From Notamacropus eugenii (taxonomy: Eukaryota; Chordata; Mammalia; Diprotodontia; Macropodidae), in NCBI RefSeq assembly GCF_028372415.1, contig NC_092878.1:24247403-24311402 (forward strand): a stretch of 64,000 bases of DNA. The letters run 5' to 3'. Both the position numbers and the translations under genes were made by a program. The notes under the pieces were generated by a model that ran no database searches, was not told where the DNA came from, and saw only the letters and a program-made list of their open reading frames with translations. Of this stretch, positions 20,616-29,463 are shown piece by piece. Positions within the stretch are counted from its first letter, which is position 1; each line of letters begins with the position of its first letter.

Positions 20616-20784
20616 CATTGTTATAAGAATTTCGTTCATTTCTTTTTTTTCCCATTAGGAGGAGTGAGAGAAAATAAATTGGGAAACAAGCCAAAAAAAA
20701 AAAAAAAGCAGCACCCAAGGCTATGCTATTTCCAGATCAGCATAGTGGGTCAGAATGCACAGTATCTCTTTTTGAAAACTTGGT
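20616..20784. other. Short unassigned stretch
   Basis: Contains an A14-15 run at about 20694-20707. No element recognised. Confidence 0.5.
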
Positions 20785-20902
20785 ATTAAACAGTGATACT
20801 CAACCTCTTATCTTTGTGTATGGACCATTTTGGCAGTCTGGTGAGGTCTAAGCACCCCTTCTCAGACAATTTTTTTTTTTGTAATACATTTAAGATTCAA
20901 AA
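20785..20902 (+). mobile_element. Truncated copy of an unnamed inverted-end repeat
   Basis: 'atactcaacctcttatctttgtgtatggaccattttggcagtctggtgaggtctaagcaccccttctcagac' matches copies at 25825-25999 (-) and 27918-28115 (+). The family's ends read like (G)GTTCTTAACCT in opposite orientation, suggesting a small DNA transposon. Confidence 0.5.
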
Positions 20903-21132
20903 TGTACAGTTGTTTAAGTCATTTCCAACTCTTTGTGTCCCCATTTGAAGTTTTCTTGACAAAGACACTGGAGGGGTTTACCATTTCTTTCTCCAGCTCG
21001 TTTTACAAATATGAAAACTGAAGCAAACAGGGAAAAGTGACTTGACTAAGGTCACACAGCTAATAAGCATCTGAGGCTTGATTTGAACTCAGGTCTTCTT
21101 TGACTGTAGATGTTGTACTACTTAGCTGATTT
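20903..21132 (-). mobile_element. Mar-1-type CORE-SINE
   Basis: Reverse copy: 'gtttaagtcatttccaactctttgtgtccccatttgaagttttcttgac', then 'ggtttaccatttctttctccagctc', then 'aggtcacacagctaataagc', ending near 'ctacttagctg'. Full-length apart from a worn head. Confidence 0.88.
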
Positions 21133-21175
21133 AACATTCATAATTAAAGGAAGTCTTAAATTTTAGTTAGAGATT

Positions 21176-21428
21176 TTGTTGTTACTGTTCAGCCATGTGT
21201 GACTTTTTGTGACCCCATAGACTATAGTAATCCAGGCCTCTGTAGCCTCCATTATCTCTTAAAGTCTGTCCAAGTTCATTTTCATTGTTTCCACGATGCT
21301 ATCTATCCATCCCATCTGCTTCCATCCCCTTCTGCCTTTGCCTTCTATCTTTCCCAATATCAGGATCTTTTCCAGTAAGTCTTGTCTTCTCATTATGTGG
21401 TTGAAGAATTTAAGCCAGTTGGAGGTTA
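21176..21428 (-). mobile_element. RTE LINE 3' end, Bov-B-like
   Basis: Plus strand reads 'gttactgttcagccatgtgtgactttttgtgaccccatagactatag', then 'ccaggcctctgtagcctccattatctc', 'atgctatctatccatcccatctgc', 'cttctgcctttgccttctatc', 'atatcaggatcttttccagtaagtc'. This is the complement of a Bov-B-type RTE 3' segment (RT C-terminal coding end plus 3' UTR). RTE LINEs use apurinic-type endonuclease and RT; only the end survives here. Its last about 45 bp are the same as the 3' ends of the Mar-1-type SINEs in this window. Confidence 0.85.
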
Positions 21429-21825
21429 GTAAAAGCCTATTTATTTTCTCAGATGTATTTTTTCCCTAGCCAAGTACCTGATATCTATTCATGGACTCTT
21501 CCATCTCCTCCAGGTTAAGAACCTCTGGGAAATTTGAATCGACCATCAAAACATTTACTGTAATTTCAATTCTATAGACTCCTAAGAGCAAAAAGTGATT
21601 ACCTTCCTCTCCAGATAACAATTGGCCCAGCAGGAATGGGGTCATTGGACTTGCCAATGGTGACATACCTCCCCTCCCTACCCTGGACCCCCAAACCAAA
21701 CTCACATAATTTCTACCAGTACCTTTGCAATCTAAACCATCTCAGATGAAGAGGAAGGGGAAGTTGTGAAATGCCCCAAACAAACAGAACTACATAATCA
21801 TTTTATTACAAATATCACAGAATCA
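21429..21825. other. Unassigned stretch
   Basis: About 400 bp. A 79-codon minus frame (21466-21705) has no recognisable content. Confidence 0.5.
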
Positions 21826-22020
21826 TAGAGCACTGGAATTAGAGTCAGATACCTGGAGTACATACAATAAGGGAATTCGTGTTGCCTGTGTGAATGTTGG
21901 TAAGCTGTTTTAATCTTTCTGAACCTTAGTTTCTCATCTGTAAAATGAGGGAGTTGGATTTTACCATTATTAAGATTCCTTCCAGCTCTAAAATTTATGA
22001 TTCTGTGATCCTCTGACCTG
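21826..22020 (+). mobile_element. CORE-SINE with 'ccttccagctctaa' tail
   Basis: Reads 'agagcactggaattagagtcagatacctgg', then 'gaaccttagtttctcatctgtaaaatgagggagttgg', then 'aagattccttccagctctaaaatttatgattctgtgatc'. Full-length plus-strand copy. Confidence 0.85.
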
Positions 22021-22164
22021 CTGCCAAGTTGACATCAACCTGTTAATAACTTTTGCTTCTGATTTCTCAATCAGTTATAAATCCACCTATTTTATATTCA
22101 TCGTTTGGGGATAAGAATAGGACTTAAGTCTGAGGCAGAAGTAAGGATCAGATTAGATATTGTA

Positions 22165-22262
22165 GTCCTTTGGAAAATCCAAAGCACCATAAAGATGTCA
22201 GCTATCATCATCTTCATCTTTATCATCTACCTCATCATCATCTTTGTCATCATCAAGTAGTC
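22165..22262 (+). mobile_element. MIR 3' tail with (ATC)-type repeat
   Basis: 'aaagcaccataaagatgtcagctatcatcatcttcatc' is a MIR-type 3' end running into a degenerate (ATC)n microsatellite. Confidence 0.6.
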
Positions 22263-22359
22263 CATATCCCTCCATCTTATCCACAAAGATAACAAAAGAA
22301 ATTTTATCCAATGTTTTACTGACATCTACACTGATTACACTTGAAGTGATCCCCTAAAC

Positions 22360-22556
22360 CAGAAATCTCAAACAGGAAACCCACAATACTCCCAAAGGTG
22401 AACCAGATTAATATGTAATTGAGAAATATTTAACAAAATAAAACCATATTAGGACAAAATAATGTTAATATGTGTTTCTCTAAGTCAGTATGTGGCCTGC
22501 AGGAATCGTTATGTGTGGTTTGGTGGCCCCATTTCTATCTGAGTTGGACAGCATTG
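22360..22556 (+). mobile_element. hAT-like short inverted-repeat element, copy 1
   Basis: Starts 'cagaaatctcaaac' and ends 'gagttggacagcattg', diverged versions of CAGAGGTGTCAAAC / GTTTGACACCTGTG. The interior ('taattgagaaatatttaacaaaataaaa', 'ataatgttaatatgtgtttct', 'ggcctgcaggaatc') matches the copy at 55401-55617. The presumed flanking duplications here are poor (4 of 8). Non-coding. Confidence 0.6.
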
Positions 22557-22914
22557 TCTTTAATCATCATTTTAGTTATCTTGTCTGAAAAAAAAAGAAA
22601 TGATGTTAGTCTCCCATGACCTGTTTCTAGGGTGGCTCCTTGTAACGAATGCTTCCCTTTCTAAATGCTCACAAATAATTCTTCTAAAATTCACCCCCTA
22701 CCAGGAATAGGAGGTAAGCTCAAAATCTTGACTAATTTTCTTCTATTCCCTCCCTACTCCCACCTCCACCCTGTAAAGAAAAAAAAGACAAATTGGGATG
22801 ATATTAATCTTTTTCATATCTCAGCATCTCTTCTGATTTGTGGGAGATCACCAAGAGAATGTAGCAATCACATTTTGTAGCTCTTTTGCTCCTCTCACAT
22901 GTATCCGCCTGGAT
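22557..22914. other. Unassigned stretch
   Basis: No element recognised. 22740-22800 is a pyrimidine-rich run followed by an A-run. Confidence 0.5.
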
Positions 22915-23260
22915 TTTATGACCTGAACTTCTTGAAGTTTTCACTTTTCTTATATTTCCATTTGATGTTAACTATTTTTATTCTTTCCCTTCTAATTAAA
23001 AAAATCAATGCCATCACTCTAGTTCAGGCCTTCATCATTTCACACTTAATTTATTGCAATAGCATGCTGGGGGTCTGCTTGCCTCAAGTCTCTTCCCCAC
23101 TCCAGTTCTTCCTCCGTTCAAGCACCAAAGTGATTTTTCTAAAGCTCAGGGTCTGATCATGTCACCTCCCTCCACTCAATATTCATTGACTCCTCTTGAG
23201 TCCTGGATCAAATATGAAATGCATTGTTTAGCATTTAAAGATAGTGTTCTATCCACTCTA
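22915..23260 (+). mobile_element. L2 LINE fragment
   Basis: Sense L2: 'atgccatcactctagttcaggccttcatcatttcacac', 'tattgcaatagcatgctgggggtctgcttgcctcaagtctcttcccc', 'ccaaagtgatttttctaaagc', 'gtctgatcatgtcacctccc', 'ggatcaaatatgaaatgc'. Clear but non-coding now. Confidence 0.85.
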
Positions 23261-23559
23261 CAACCTAGCTACTCCTATCAGTTCATAGTAGTTTCCTTGC
23301 ATTACTATTGAGCTTTTTTTATTAAACCTGTCCATGATACATACTTTGTGCATCCATATAAAGACATTTCTGGTCATGAGTTGTGTTGCTGGCTCTCTCC
23401 TTTGATACTACATCTGGAAAATTACTGGTATTCTCTTTAGGTATTTTTATTCCTACGTTTTACCTGTTATCCTTTAATATAACACTCTTGTTATAATATA
23501 TAGTGAAAAAAAGTTTCCCTAACCCTCCTGATTGTATTTGCCAGAATCAGGAAAAAAAA

Positions 23560-23850
23560 TATTATTGCTGGTTTTCACTAGGTACCTAGCCAAAAGCTCA
23601 TAATTCTTATATTTTAAGCCACAGTTCACCTATTCTCAGAAACCATCTCCTTACTCAGCTGTTCATTGCCCAAATCCAACTGAAACCCCTGCCTTCTGTT
23701 GGCAATAGTGATGTCAATACCATTCATGTCCTTAAGTTCTTTGCCTAGAACTTCATAATCCTTAGCAATATTTACTAGTTTCTTGCTGGTGAAATCATTT
23801 GCCCCTACGTAGGCCACAGTAGTTTTAAATTTGACAGGTCCCGAGAGACT
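23560..23850 (-). mobile_element. CR1/L3-like LINE fragment with esterase-type domain
   Basis: The minus strand holds a 63-codon frame (23626-23817) containing AYVGANDFTSKKLVNIAKD and YEVLGKELKDMNGIDITIA. This resembles the SGNH-esterase stretch of CR1/L3 LINE proteins, which has an HVGTND motif followed by 'LGKRLK' and a beta strand. Next comes NRRQGFQLDLGNEQ, no longer matching well, so the domain is broken soon after. The minus-strand flank has short LINE-like words. Assigned by motif only. Confidence 0.45.
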
Positions 23851-23945
23851 CCCTAAAGTTCCAGATTCAAACCTAGGGGAAGATAGTAGACACTGCTCTT
23901 CTATTTTTATGAAGTCAATAATTAAGCTACTTTAGTACTACTCTA

Positions 23946-24333
23946 TGGGCAGCCAGGTGGTACAGCAGATAGGGTGTCAGGTCTGGAATCAGGTGGACTC
24001 ATATTCCTGAACTCAAGTCTGACTTTAGACATTTACTAGCAATGTGACCCTGGGCACCTCAATTAATCATGGTTGCCTCATTTTTCTCATATGTCAAATG
24101 AGCTGAAGAAGGAAATGGCAAAGCACTCCAATGTCTTTCCCTTCCCTTCCCTTCCCTTCCCTTCCCTTCCCTTCCCTTCCCTTCCCTTCCCTTCCCTTCC
24201 CTTCCCTTCCCTTCCCTTCCCTTTCCTTCCCTTCCCTTCCCTTCCCTTCCCTTCCCTTCCCTTCCCTTCCCTTCCTTTCCCTTCCCTTCTTTTCCTTTCC
24301 CTTCCCAGGAGAGTCAGATGTGACTGAACAACA
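23946..24333 (+). mobile_element. Mar-1-type CORE-SINE split by a (TTCCC)n array
   Basis: The head 'gggcagccaggtggtacagcagatagg' and core to 'gaagaaggaaatggcaaagcactccaatgtctt' are normal. Then a pentanucleotide array replaces the stretch that in other copies reads 'tgccaagaaaaccccaaatgggg'. After it the RTE-like end resumes: 'gagagtcagatgtgactgaacaaca'. The array therefore lies inside one SINE copy. Confidence 0.9.
24135..24306. repeat. (TTCCC)n pentanucleotide array
   Basis: About 170 bp of (TTCCC) units with a few TTTCC variants. The proline/phenylalanine/serine/leucine frames here (repeated FPSLP) are its by-product. Confidence 0.97.
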
Positions 24334-24987
24334 TATTCATCCTCATCTCACTCAAGACCAAATCCCTGGATGCTCCTGATAGAAGCATATTTATATATGG
24401 TGAGTTCCCTGACTTATGTTATGATGTTATATACAAATTCCTCACCTAATTAATGGAAACTAGTAGTTTCCCACAGACCCCTAATGGGAGCGAAGCTGCT
24501 TTGGTTCTCATACAGAAGTTCAATTGCCAGGCTTATATTATCAACTAAATCTAATTACTGACCTCATTTCTTTGCTTTACATGGAAATGCCAGTTCTCTC
24601 TTTGCATTTCCTTGGTTAATTTGCTTTCTCTCACCACTGGAAAAGAGGCAGATTGTTATTTATGTTGGGATTCCTACTCCTTCTTGAGATGTGACAGTTA
24701 CGTGAAGGGTCTTCCCACTGATTGGATGCTAATTTTTTTTAAGTGGACAGAACCTTAGCTATTGGCTAGTTCAGAACCCTTATTTAATATGATGAAACTA
24801 AATTACAAGGATGCTATCACTAGTCAGTTGTAAGTAGCAGAACTGACATCCCAACTCAAGTCTTTTGATTGTAAATCCAATGATCTTTCCAATATACAAT
24901 GGTTTGCAAAGATTCTTGTACTAATACTAATGGATCACAAGGCCTAAGCAAGAAAGCTGAAGAATCTGAAAGTAGAAAGAGGATTAA
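24334..24987. other. Mostly unassigned; weak MIR relic at its end
   Basis: 24760-24900 on the minus strand is MIR-like: 'gatgaaactaaattacaaggatgctatcactagtcagttgtaagtagcagaactgacat' is the complement of a MIR core. The rest is unassigned. Confidence 0.5.
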
Positions 24988-25110
24988 TCAATCAACAAGC
25001 ATTTATTAAGCACCTCTTATATGCCAGACACTATGTTAGTCAATAGGAAACCAAAGACAGGAATGATGTAATCTCTGTTTTTAAGAAGCTTGCTAGATAT
25101 AGGGAAAGAA
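24988..25110 (-). mobile_element. L2 LINE 3' end
   Basis: Plus strand 'tcaatcaacaagcatttattaagcacctcttatatgccagacactatgttag' is the complement of the L2 terminus ('cataggtgcttaataaatgcttgttga'). Confidence 0.85.
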
Positions 25111-25261
25111 GAAAGTCAAGGGCTTCCTTGAAAACTCTGTCTTGACTTGGTCCCAAATGGCAGGTCCTCAAAGACTGGGAAGTTAGCTGTGGGTTATAAT
25201 TAAGGTGAGGTAACATGAACCCTCTTATTACTGTCAGAGAGGAAATTCCAGTAAGTATAGT

Positions 25262-25385
25262 GGAAATCTAGAACACTGAATTTGGAGTCAAAGGACATGG
25301 TTGCAACTCTTGGTTCTACTTCTTACAACCTTGGTGAACTTGGGGAAGTTAATTAACTGCTCTAGGCATCAGTTTAATGACATAT
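25262..25385 (+). mobile_element. CORE-SINE fragment
   Basis: 'tctagaacactgaatttggagtcaaaggacatgg...ggttctacttcttacaaccttgg', then 'ggaagttaattaactgctctaggcatcagtt'. Plus strand, no 3' end. Confidence 0.75.
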
Positions 25386-25424
25386 AAAATTTAATTTGAC
25401 AAATAAATGTCCATTTTGCATAAT

Positions 25425-25640
25425 AGAGGCAGTATAGATAGCACAATAAGTAAACTAGCTATGTGACCCTGAGAAAATCACTTAACCTCTCAGTGCTTCT
25501 AGACAACCCCTCTAAGTCTATCTATCAGCTTCAGAGCAGAGAACAGTTGCTGATCCACATCATTATGGGGACTTGCCTCACATGAAATTCTTTAATTCCC
25601 CACACCACTGAAATCACAGGACAGGATTAAAACAAAGAAG
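25425..25640 (+). mobile_element. Marsupial SINE (WSINE-like)
   Basis: Reads 'agcacaataagtaaactagctatgtgaccctgagaaaatcacttaacctctcagtgcttctagacaacccctctaagtctat'. It then runs through 'cagagaacagttgctgatcc', 'gacttgcctcac' and 'ccacaccactgaaatcacagg'. The order matches a SINE type common in marsupials. The family name is from memory, hence tentative. Confidence 0.65.
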
Positions 25641-25648
25641 TAAACATG

Positions 25649-25655
25649 GAAAGAA

Positions 25656-25719
<64 letters not shown>

Positions 25720-25728
25720 GAAAGAAAA

Positions 25729-25779
<51 letters not shown>

Positions 25780-25811
25780 GAAGAAAGGAAGAAAGAAAGA
25801 AAGAAAGAAAG
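25649..25811. repeat. (GAAA)n microsatellite
   Basis: About 40 GAAA units with a few GGAA and GAAAAA variants, starting a few bases after the SINE at 25425-25640. It probably grew from that SINE's A-rich tail. The KERKKERK frame is its by-product. Confidence 0.95.
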
Positions 25812-25824
25812 GGGATGGTATAAA

Positions 25825-25999
25825 TCAGGAACTTCTAAACTGGAGTCATGAATTTATTTTTCTTTTAAAAATATTTTTATAGCTATATTTCAATACCATT
25901 GCTTTCTTCTACAATCTTATGCATTTGTAAACTTTATTCTGAGGAGTTCATAGGTATCATCAGACCTTCAGAGCGGTCCATGACACACAAGAAGGTAAG
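25825..25999 (-). mobile_element. Unnamed inverted-end repeat, near-complete copy
   Basis: Plus strand runs from 'aggaacttctaaactggagtcatgaa' through 'tttttatagctatatttcaataccattgctttcttctacaatcttatgcatt' to 'aggtatcatcagaccttcagagcggtccatgacacacaagaaggtaagaatcct'. It is the complement of the copy at 27918-28115. The two ends are rough inverted repeats (aggaacttctaaac... / ...ggtaagaatcct). Confidence 0.6.
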
Positions 26000-26434
26000 A
26001 ATCCTTGTATAGATGAGCCTTGAGATCCCTTCCAACTTGGAATCTAATTCCTATGACTGTTTGGCAAGCATCTCCCTGAGGCAAGGAGAATGCACCTCAT
26101 GCTATCTGTCAAAGGAGCTTGGCAGCCAAAATATTCTGACAGTTACATTATCAAGTCAGAAGTAGCCAGCTGCCCACTGGTTTTCTACGTGAAGAAAAGT
26201 TGTTTTGCTGTTTTTTTCCCTGAGAAATATGAGATTGAAACAGGGAAGGGTGCCAGGTACAGTATATCACTGAGGGGTGAGGAGTGGGGGCTTACACAAG
26301 AGTACAGGGAGTGCCTGTAGAGAAGACACTGAGATCACTATTGATCAGGGAATAACTTCTCGTCCCAAGCTGATGGCCACATATATTAATTATGTTTGCA
26401 ACAGGAAAACCCAGAACTTGTTTCTTACAGAACT
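26000..26434. other. Unassigned stretch
   Basis: 26010-26060 has a CORE-SINE-tail-like 'gagccttgagatcccttccaacttgg'. The 76-codon plus frame at 26090-26320 is not recognisable. Confidence 0.5.
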
Positions 26435-26558
26435 GTGTGTGTGAGATCTTGGGCAAGACACCAACCCTCTATGAACCTCCGTTTCTTTATATGTAAAATG
26501 AAGGGTTAGGACTAGCTGGCCTCTGAGGTAAGCTCTATTTTTATGTTCCTGTGATATT
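26435..26558 (+). mobile_element. CORE-SINE fragment
   Basis: 'gagatcttgggcaagacaccaaccctctatgaacctccgtttctttatatgtaaaatg...ggactagctggcctctgaggtaagctc', the core and tail of the same CORE-SINE type as 21826-22020. Confidence 0.75.
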
Positions 26559-26567
26559 ATCCGATCC

Positions 26568-26870
26568 AATAATAGGCATTTAAGTGCCTACTATGTGCAG
26601 GTTTCAGTGTTAAGTACTGGAGAAACTAATAAAAAAGAGACATTTCCTCCCCTCAGGGGGAGAGACAGCAGACTAAAGGAGGCAGGTAGGCAGGAGTGGT
26701 GAGGAAGACAAAGGTGGGTCTTGTTCTGTGGAGTTGAAACCAGGTCAGGCAAACAGACACTGAGTGGAGTGAGCCCCAAAAGTCCAGTTGATGTCCTTTA
26801 GAAAGGAAGGCACTGGGAGAAATTTGATGCTCCACCTTACAGACCTCTAATCGGAGGAGAGAGGAGGTTG
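26568..26870 (-). mobile_element. L2 LINE 3' end
   Basis: 'aataggcatttaagtgcctactatgtgcaggtttcagtgttaagtactggagaaactaataa' is the complement of the L2 3' terminus, continuing as decayed antisense L2 ('cctcccctcagggggagagac'). Confidence 0.75.
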
Positions 26871-26974
26871 AGGGAGGTGGTTGTCAAGGTTTCAGTTACT
26901 CCATGCTCATGAGATTAGAGGTGATGAGTTTAACCTGGGAGGGTCATCTTTTTCTATGGAGTAGCAGATGCCCA

Positions 26975-27067
26975 GTAGGAGTGAACTTAGACCCAGCTCT
27001 GTGACCTTGGCCAGGTCACTTAAATTCTTAACATTCAGTAACTTTATCTGTAGATCATATAAGGGAG
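26975..27067 (+). mobile_element. MIR fragment
   Basis: 'agacccagctctgtgaccttggccaggtcacttaaattcttaacattcagtaactttatctg' is a plus-strand MIR core. Confidence 0.65.
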
Positions 27068-27125
27068 GTAATAATAATGGCTATCACTTATATAATAGTA
27101 CTTAGAGGCTTAAGTAGCACTTAAG
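27068..27125 (-). mobile_element. MIR-type SINE, outer piece 1
   Basis: 'taataataatggctatcacttatataatagtacttagaggctt' is the antisense 3' tail of a MIR-type SINE. It continues at 27358 after an inserted SINE. Confidence 0.7.
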
Positions 27126-27357
27126 CACAGTTAGTGGACTCTGTGGATAGAGGGGCTGGTTTTCCTGAGTTCTAGTCTGACCTCAGACACTTATTGTGTC
27201 TGTGCGACCCTAAGCAAATCATTTAACCCTATTTGCCTCAGTTTCCCCATTTGTAAAATGAGCTGGAGAAGGAAATGGCAAACTACTCCCATATCTCTGC
27301 CAAGAAAATCCCATTTAGGGTCACAGAGACTCAGATATACAAAATGACAGAACAACA
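27126..27357 (+). mobile_element. Mar-1-type CORE-SINE inserted in a MIR
   Basis: Plus copy: 'gactctgtggatagaggggctgg', 'ctgacctcagacacttattgtgtctgtgcgaccctaagcaaatc', 'cctcagtttccccatttgtaaaatgagctggagaaggaaatggcaaac', then 'gccaagaaaatcccatttagggtcacagagactcagatatac' and '...gacagaacaaca'. 'ttagaggctt' before and 'ctagaggcttg' after look like its target duplication. Confidence 0.9.
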
Positions 27358-27420
27358 GCCTAGAGGCTTGCAAAGCACTTTACAAATATTTTATTATATC
27401 TTCCCAACAATGCTGGGAGG
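27358..27420 (-). mobile_element. MIR-type SINE, outer piece 2
   Basis: 'ctagaggcttgcaaagcactttacaaatattttattatatcttcccaacaatgctgggagg' continues the element begun at 27068. It stops at a second inserted SINE and resumes briefly at 27666 ('gtgatcctattatcccta'). Confidence 0.8.
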
Positions 27421-27665
27421 TTGTTGTTCAGTGATGTCTGACTCTTTGTGGCCCCATCTGGGGTTTTCTTGGCTAAGATCCTGGAGCAGTTTGCCATTTC
27501 CTTCTCCAGTTCATTTTACAGATGAAGAAACTGAGACAAGCAGGGGTTAAGTGACTTGCCCAGGGTCACACAGGTAGGAAGTGTTTGAAGCAGGATTTGA
27601 ACTTATGAAGATAAGTCCTCCTGAATTCAAGCCCAGAGCTCCATGCACTATGGCACCACCTAGTG
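27421..27665 (-). mobile_element. Mar-1-type CORE-SINE inserted in the same MIR
   Basis: Reverse copy from the RTE-like end 'ttgttgttcagtgatgtctgactctttgtgg' through 'tttgccatttccttctccagttcattttacagatgaagaaactgag' to 'caccacctagtgc'. Full-length. Confidence 0.95.
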
Positions 27666-27780
27666 CTAAGTATGTGATCCTATTATCCCTATGGTTCTGC
27701 CAAATCCAGATATGCATTGAATGTGGGCTGAGGGTGTTGGCACACTTGGATGATGATCTATGCATGGCTCTGTCTATGAC

Positions 27781-27885
27781 CTAAAGAGGTAGCATGGTAG
27801 AGAGTGCTAGTTTTGATGTCAAGAAGAACTAGGTTCAAATCCAGCCTCTGATACTATCTTGGTGACTAACAAGTCTGTGCATCCA
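27781..27885 (+). mobile_element. CORE-SINE head
   Basis: 'gaggtagcatggtagagagtgctagttttgatgtcaagaagaactaggttcaaatccagcctctgatac' is the tRNA-derived head and first core bases. The rest is lost. Confidence 0.75.
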
Positions 27886-27917
27886 GGCTAGGGGAGTTTT
27901 TACAAAACCATAGACAT

Positions 27918-28115
27918 GGATTTTTAACCTTTGCCATATCATGGTCCCTACTGGCAGTATGGTGAAGCCTATGGACCTCTTTCCAGAATAATGTTTTTAA
28001 ATAGGTATAAAATACATAGTGTAAGAAAGGAAACCAATTATATTGAAATAGTTATCAAAATATTAAAGAAAACCCTACAAAATAAGATAGCAAAGTCCAG
28101 TTTAAGAACACATTT
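27918..28115 (+). mobile_element. Unnamed inverted-end repeat, near-complete copy
   Basis: 'tttttaacctttgccatatcatggtccctactggcagtatggtgaagcctatggacctc' to 'aaccaattatattgaaatagttatcaaaatatt' and 'gtttaagaac'. The ends read TTAACC ... GGTTAA-like in opposite orientation, suggesting a non-autonomous DNA transposon (hAT-like). See the other copies at 20785 and 25825. Confidence 0.6.
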
Positions 28116-28131
28116 TGGTATATGGTACTCT

Positions 28132-28134
28132 CTA

Positions 28135-28197
<63 letters not shown>

Positions 28198-28198
28198 C
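28132..28198. repeat. (CTA)n microsatellite
   Basis: About 21 CTA/TAC units. The polytyrosine frame is its by-product. Confidence 0.97.
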
Positions 28199-28445
28199 AA
28201 AACAAACTAACATTTATATAATTAAGGTTTGAAAGATGCTTTATAAATATTATCTCATTTGATCCTTACAACAGTTCTGGGAGGTATTCACTATTTCACA
28301 GATGAGGAAACTGAGTCACAAAGAGGTTAAATAACTTTTCCAGGGTCAAATAGCTACTAAGTGCTGGAGGCTGAATTTGAATTCAGAACTTCTCCACTCC
28401 AACTCCAACGTTTTTTTTTCCATTGCACTATCTATCAGCCTCAAC
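28199..28445 (-). mobile_element. MIR-type SINE
   Basis: 'taacatttatataattaaggtttgaaagatgctttataaatattatctcatttgatccttacaac', 'cacagatgaggaaactgagtcacaaagaggttaaataac', 'tatctatcagcc'. Full-length reverse copy. The (CTA)n array sits at its 3' end where such SINEs carry ATT/ATC repeats. Confidence 0.9.
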
Positions 28446-28589
28446 AGCCATTGCCCTTGTGTTCTGCTTTCTCATTTTAGCACTGTCACTGTGTCTTTGA
28501 AGACTATCCTTCTAAAATGCAAAGTCTTGGGTTCTGACACATTGGAAAAGTTGAAGGAATGAGCCCTGTGAATTTTTTAATTAATGCTA

Positions 28590-28725
28590 CAGAAATTATT
28601 ATTTCCATTTTATGGGTAAGGAAACAGTAGCACAGAGGGCTTAGATGACTTGCCCATTTTCACACAACTAAAAAGCCTTTAATGCAGGATTTGAACTTGA
28701 GTCTTGTTGCCTTTTAGCATGGAAG
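28590..28725 (-). mobile_element. CORE-SINE/MIR fragment
   Basis: 'attattatttccattttatgggtaaggaaacagtagcacagagggcttagatgacttgcccattttcacacaac...gcaggatttgaacttgagtc', reverse copy. Confidence 0.8.
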
Positions 28726-28949
28726 AGAAAAACTAGCCAGTTTCCATATGGTTGGGTTCAACATGTTGGTATCCATGTTGAAAGCCTTCAAGAAGTTATG
28801 GGAACTCCCAGTAACCACATGAGGATAAAATTTCAGGTGCTGAGCTTATTCTGGGAGGAAGCATGGTGTTTGTGGAGTTGAAACCAATCAGAATAACTGA
28901 TAGGAAATGAACAAGGTGGCAGGGCTGTCCTGCAGCTCCAAAGGGGGCA

Positions 28950-29108
28950 ATGTTTATAAAGAACTTTGCAAACCTCCAAGTGTTCTGGTAATCAGCTATT
29001 GGTACATAAGTTCAAATACTGGCTCTGACTCCATATGTGACTTTGGGCCACAATTTCTATCTTAGAACCTCACTTTCCTAATCAGTAAAGTGGGGATAAT
29101 AACATCCG

Positions 29109-29110
<2 letters not shown>
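28950..29110 (+). mobile_element. MIR/CORE-SINE pieces
   Basis: A short tail-like piece ('tttataaagaactttgcaaacctccaagtg') is followed by a plus-strand core: 'caaatactggctctgactccatatgtgactttgggccac...cagtaaagtggggataataacatccg'. The latter runs into the TA/TG microsatellite. Confidence 0.7.

Positions 29111-29189
<79 letters not shown>
29110..29189. repeat. Compound (TA)n(TG)n microsatellite
   Basis: About 19 TA units then about 20 TG units, seeded at the 3' end of a MIR relic. Confidence 0.97.
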
Positions 29190-29190
<1 letters not shown>

Positions 29191-29463
29191 ATATATATCA
29201 TTGCCATAGAGAAAATTTTCAATAAACCTTCAAGTGCCATACCTATGATCTATCTTTTCCTCCTTGTAAAGCTATTTCTGTAATATCTGCTAGAAAACAT
29301 TCTTTTCTTTTTTGTTTCTTCCCCTTGCTCCCTGTTCATGCACAAATCAGTCACCTATCTCTGTCTCTCTAACCCCAAGTGTCCAGCTTCTCCCGTAATT
29401 CTACTTGCCACCCCCCCCTCAAAAAAAGCAGTCCCTTACTATTTTCTTCAAGGGCATAAACAT

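Noticed and set aside
24073-24379. Two overlapping frames of repeated FPSLP
   Set aside because: Translation of the (TTCCC)n array in different frames; not a protein.
25646-25882. Lys/Glu/Arg-rich 78-codon frame
   Set aside because: Translation of the (GAAA)n microsatellite.
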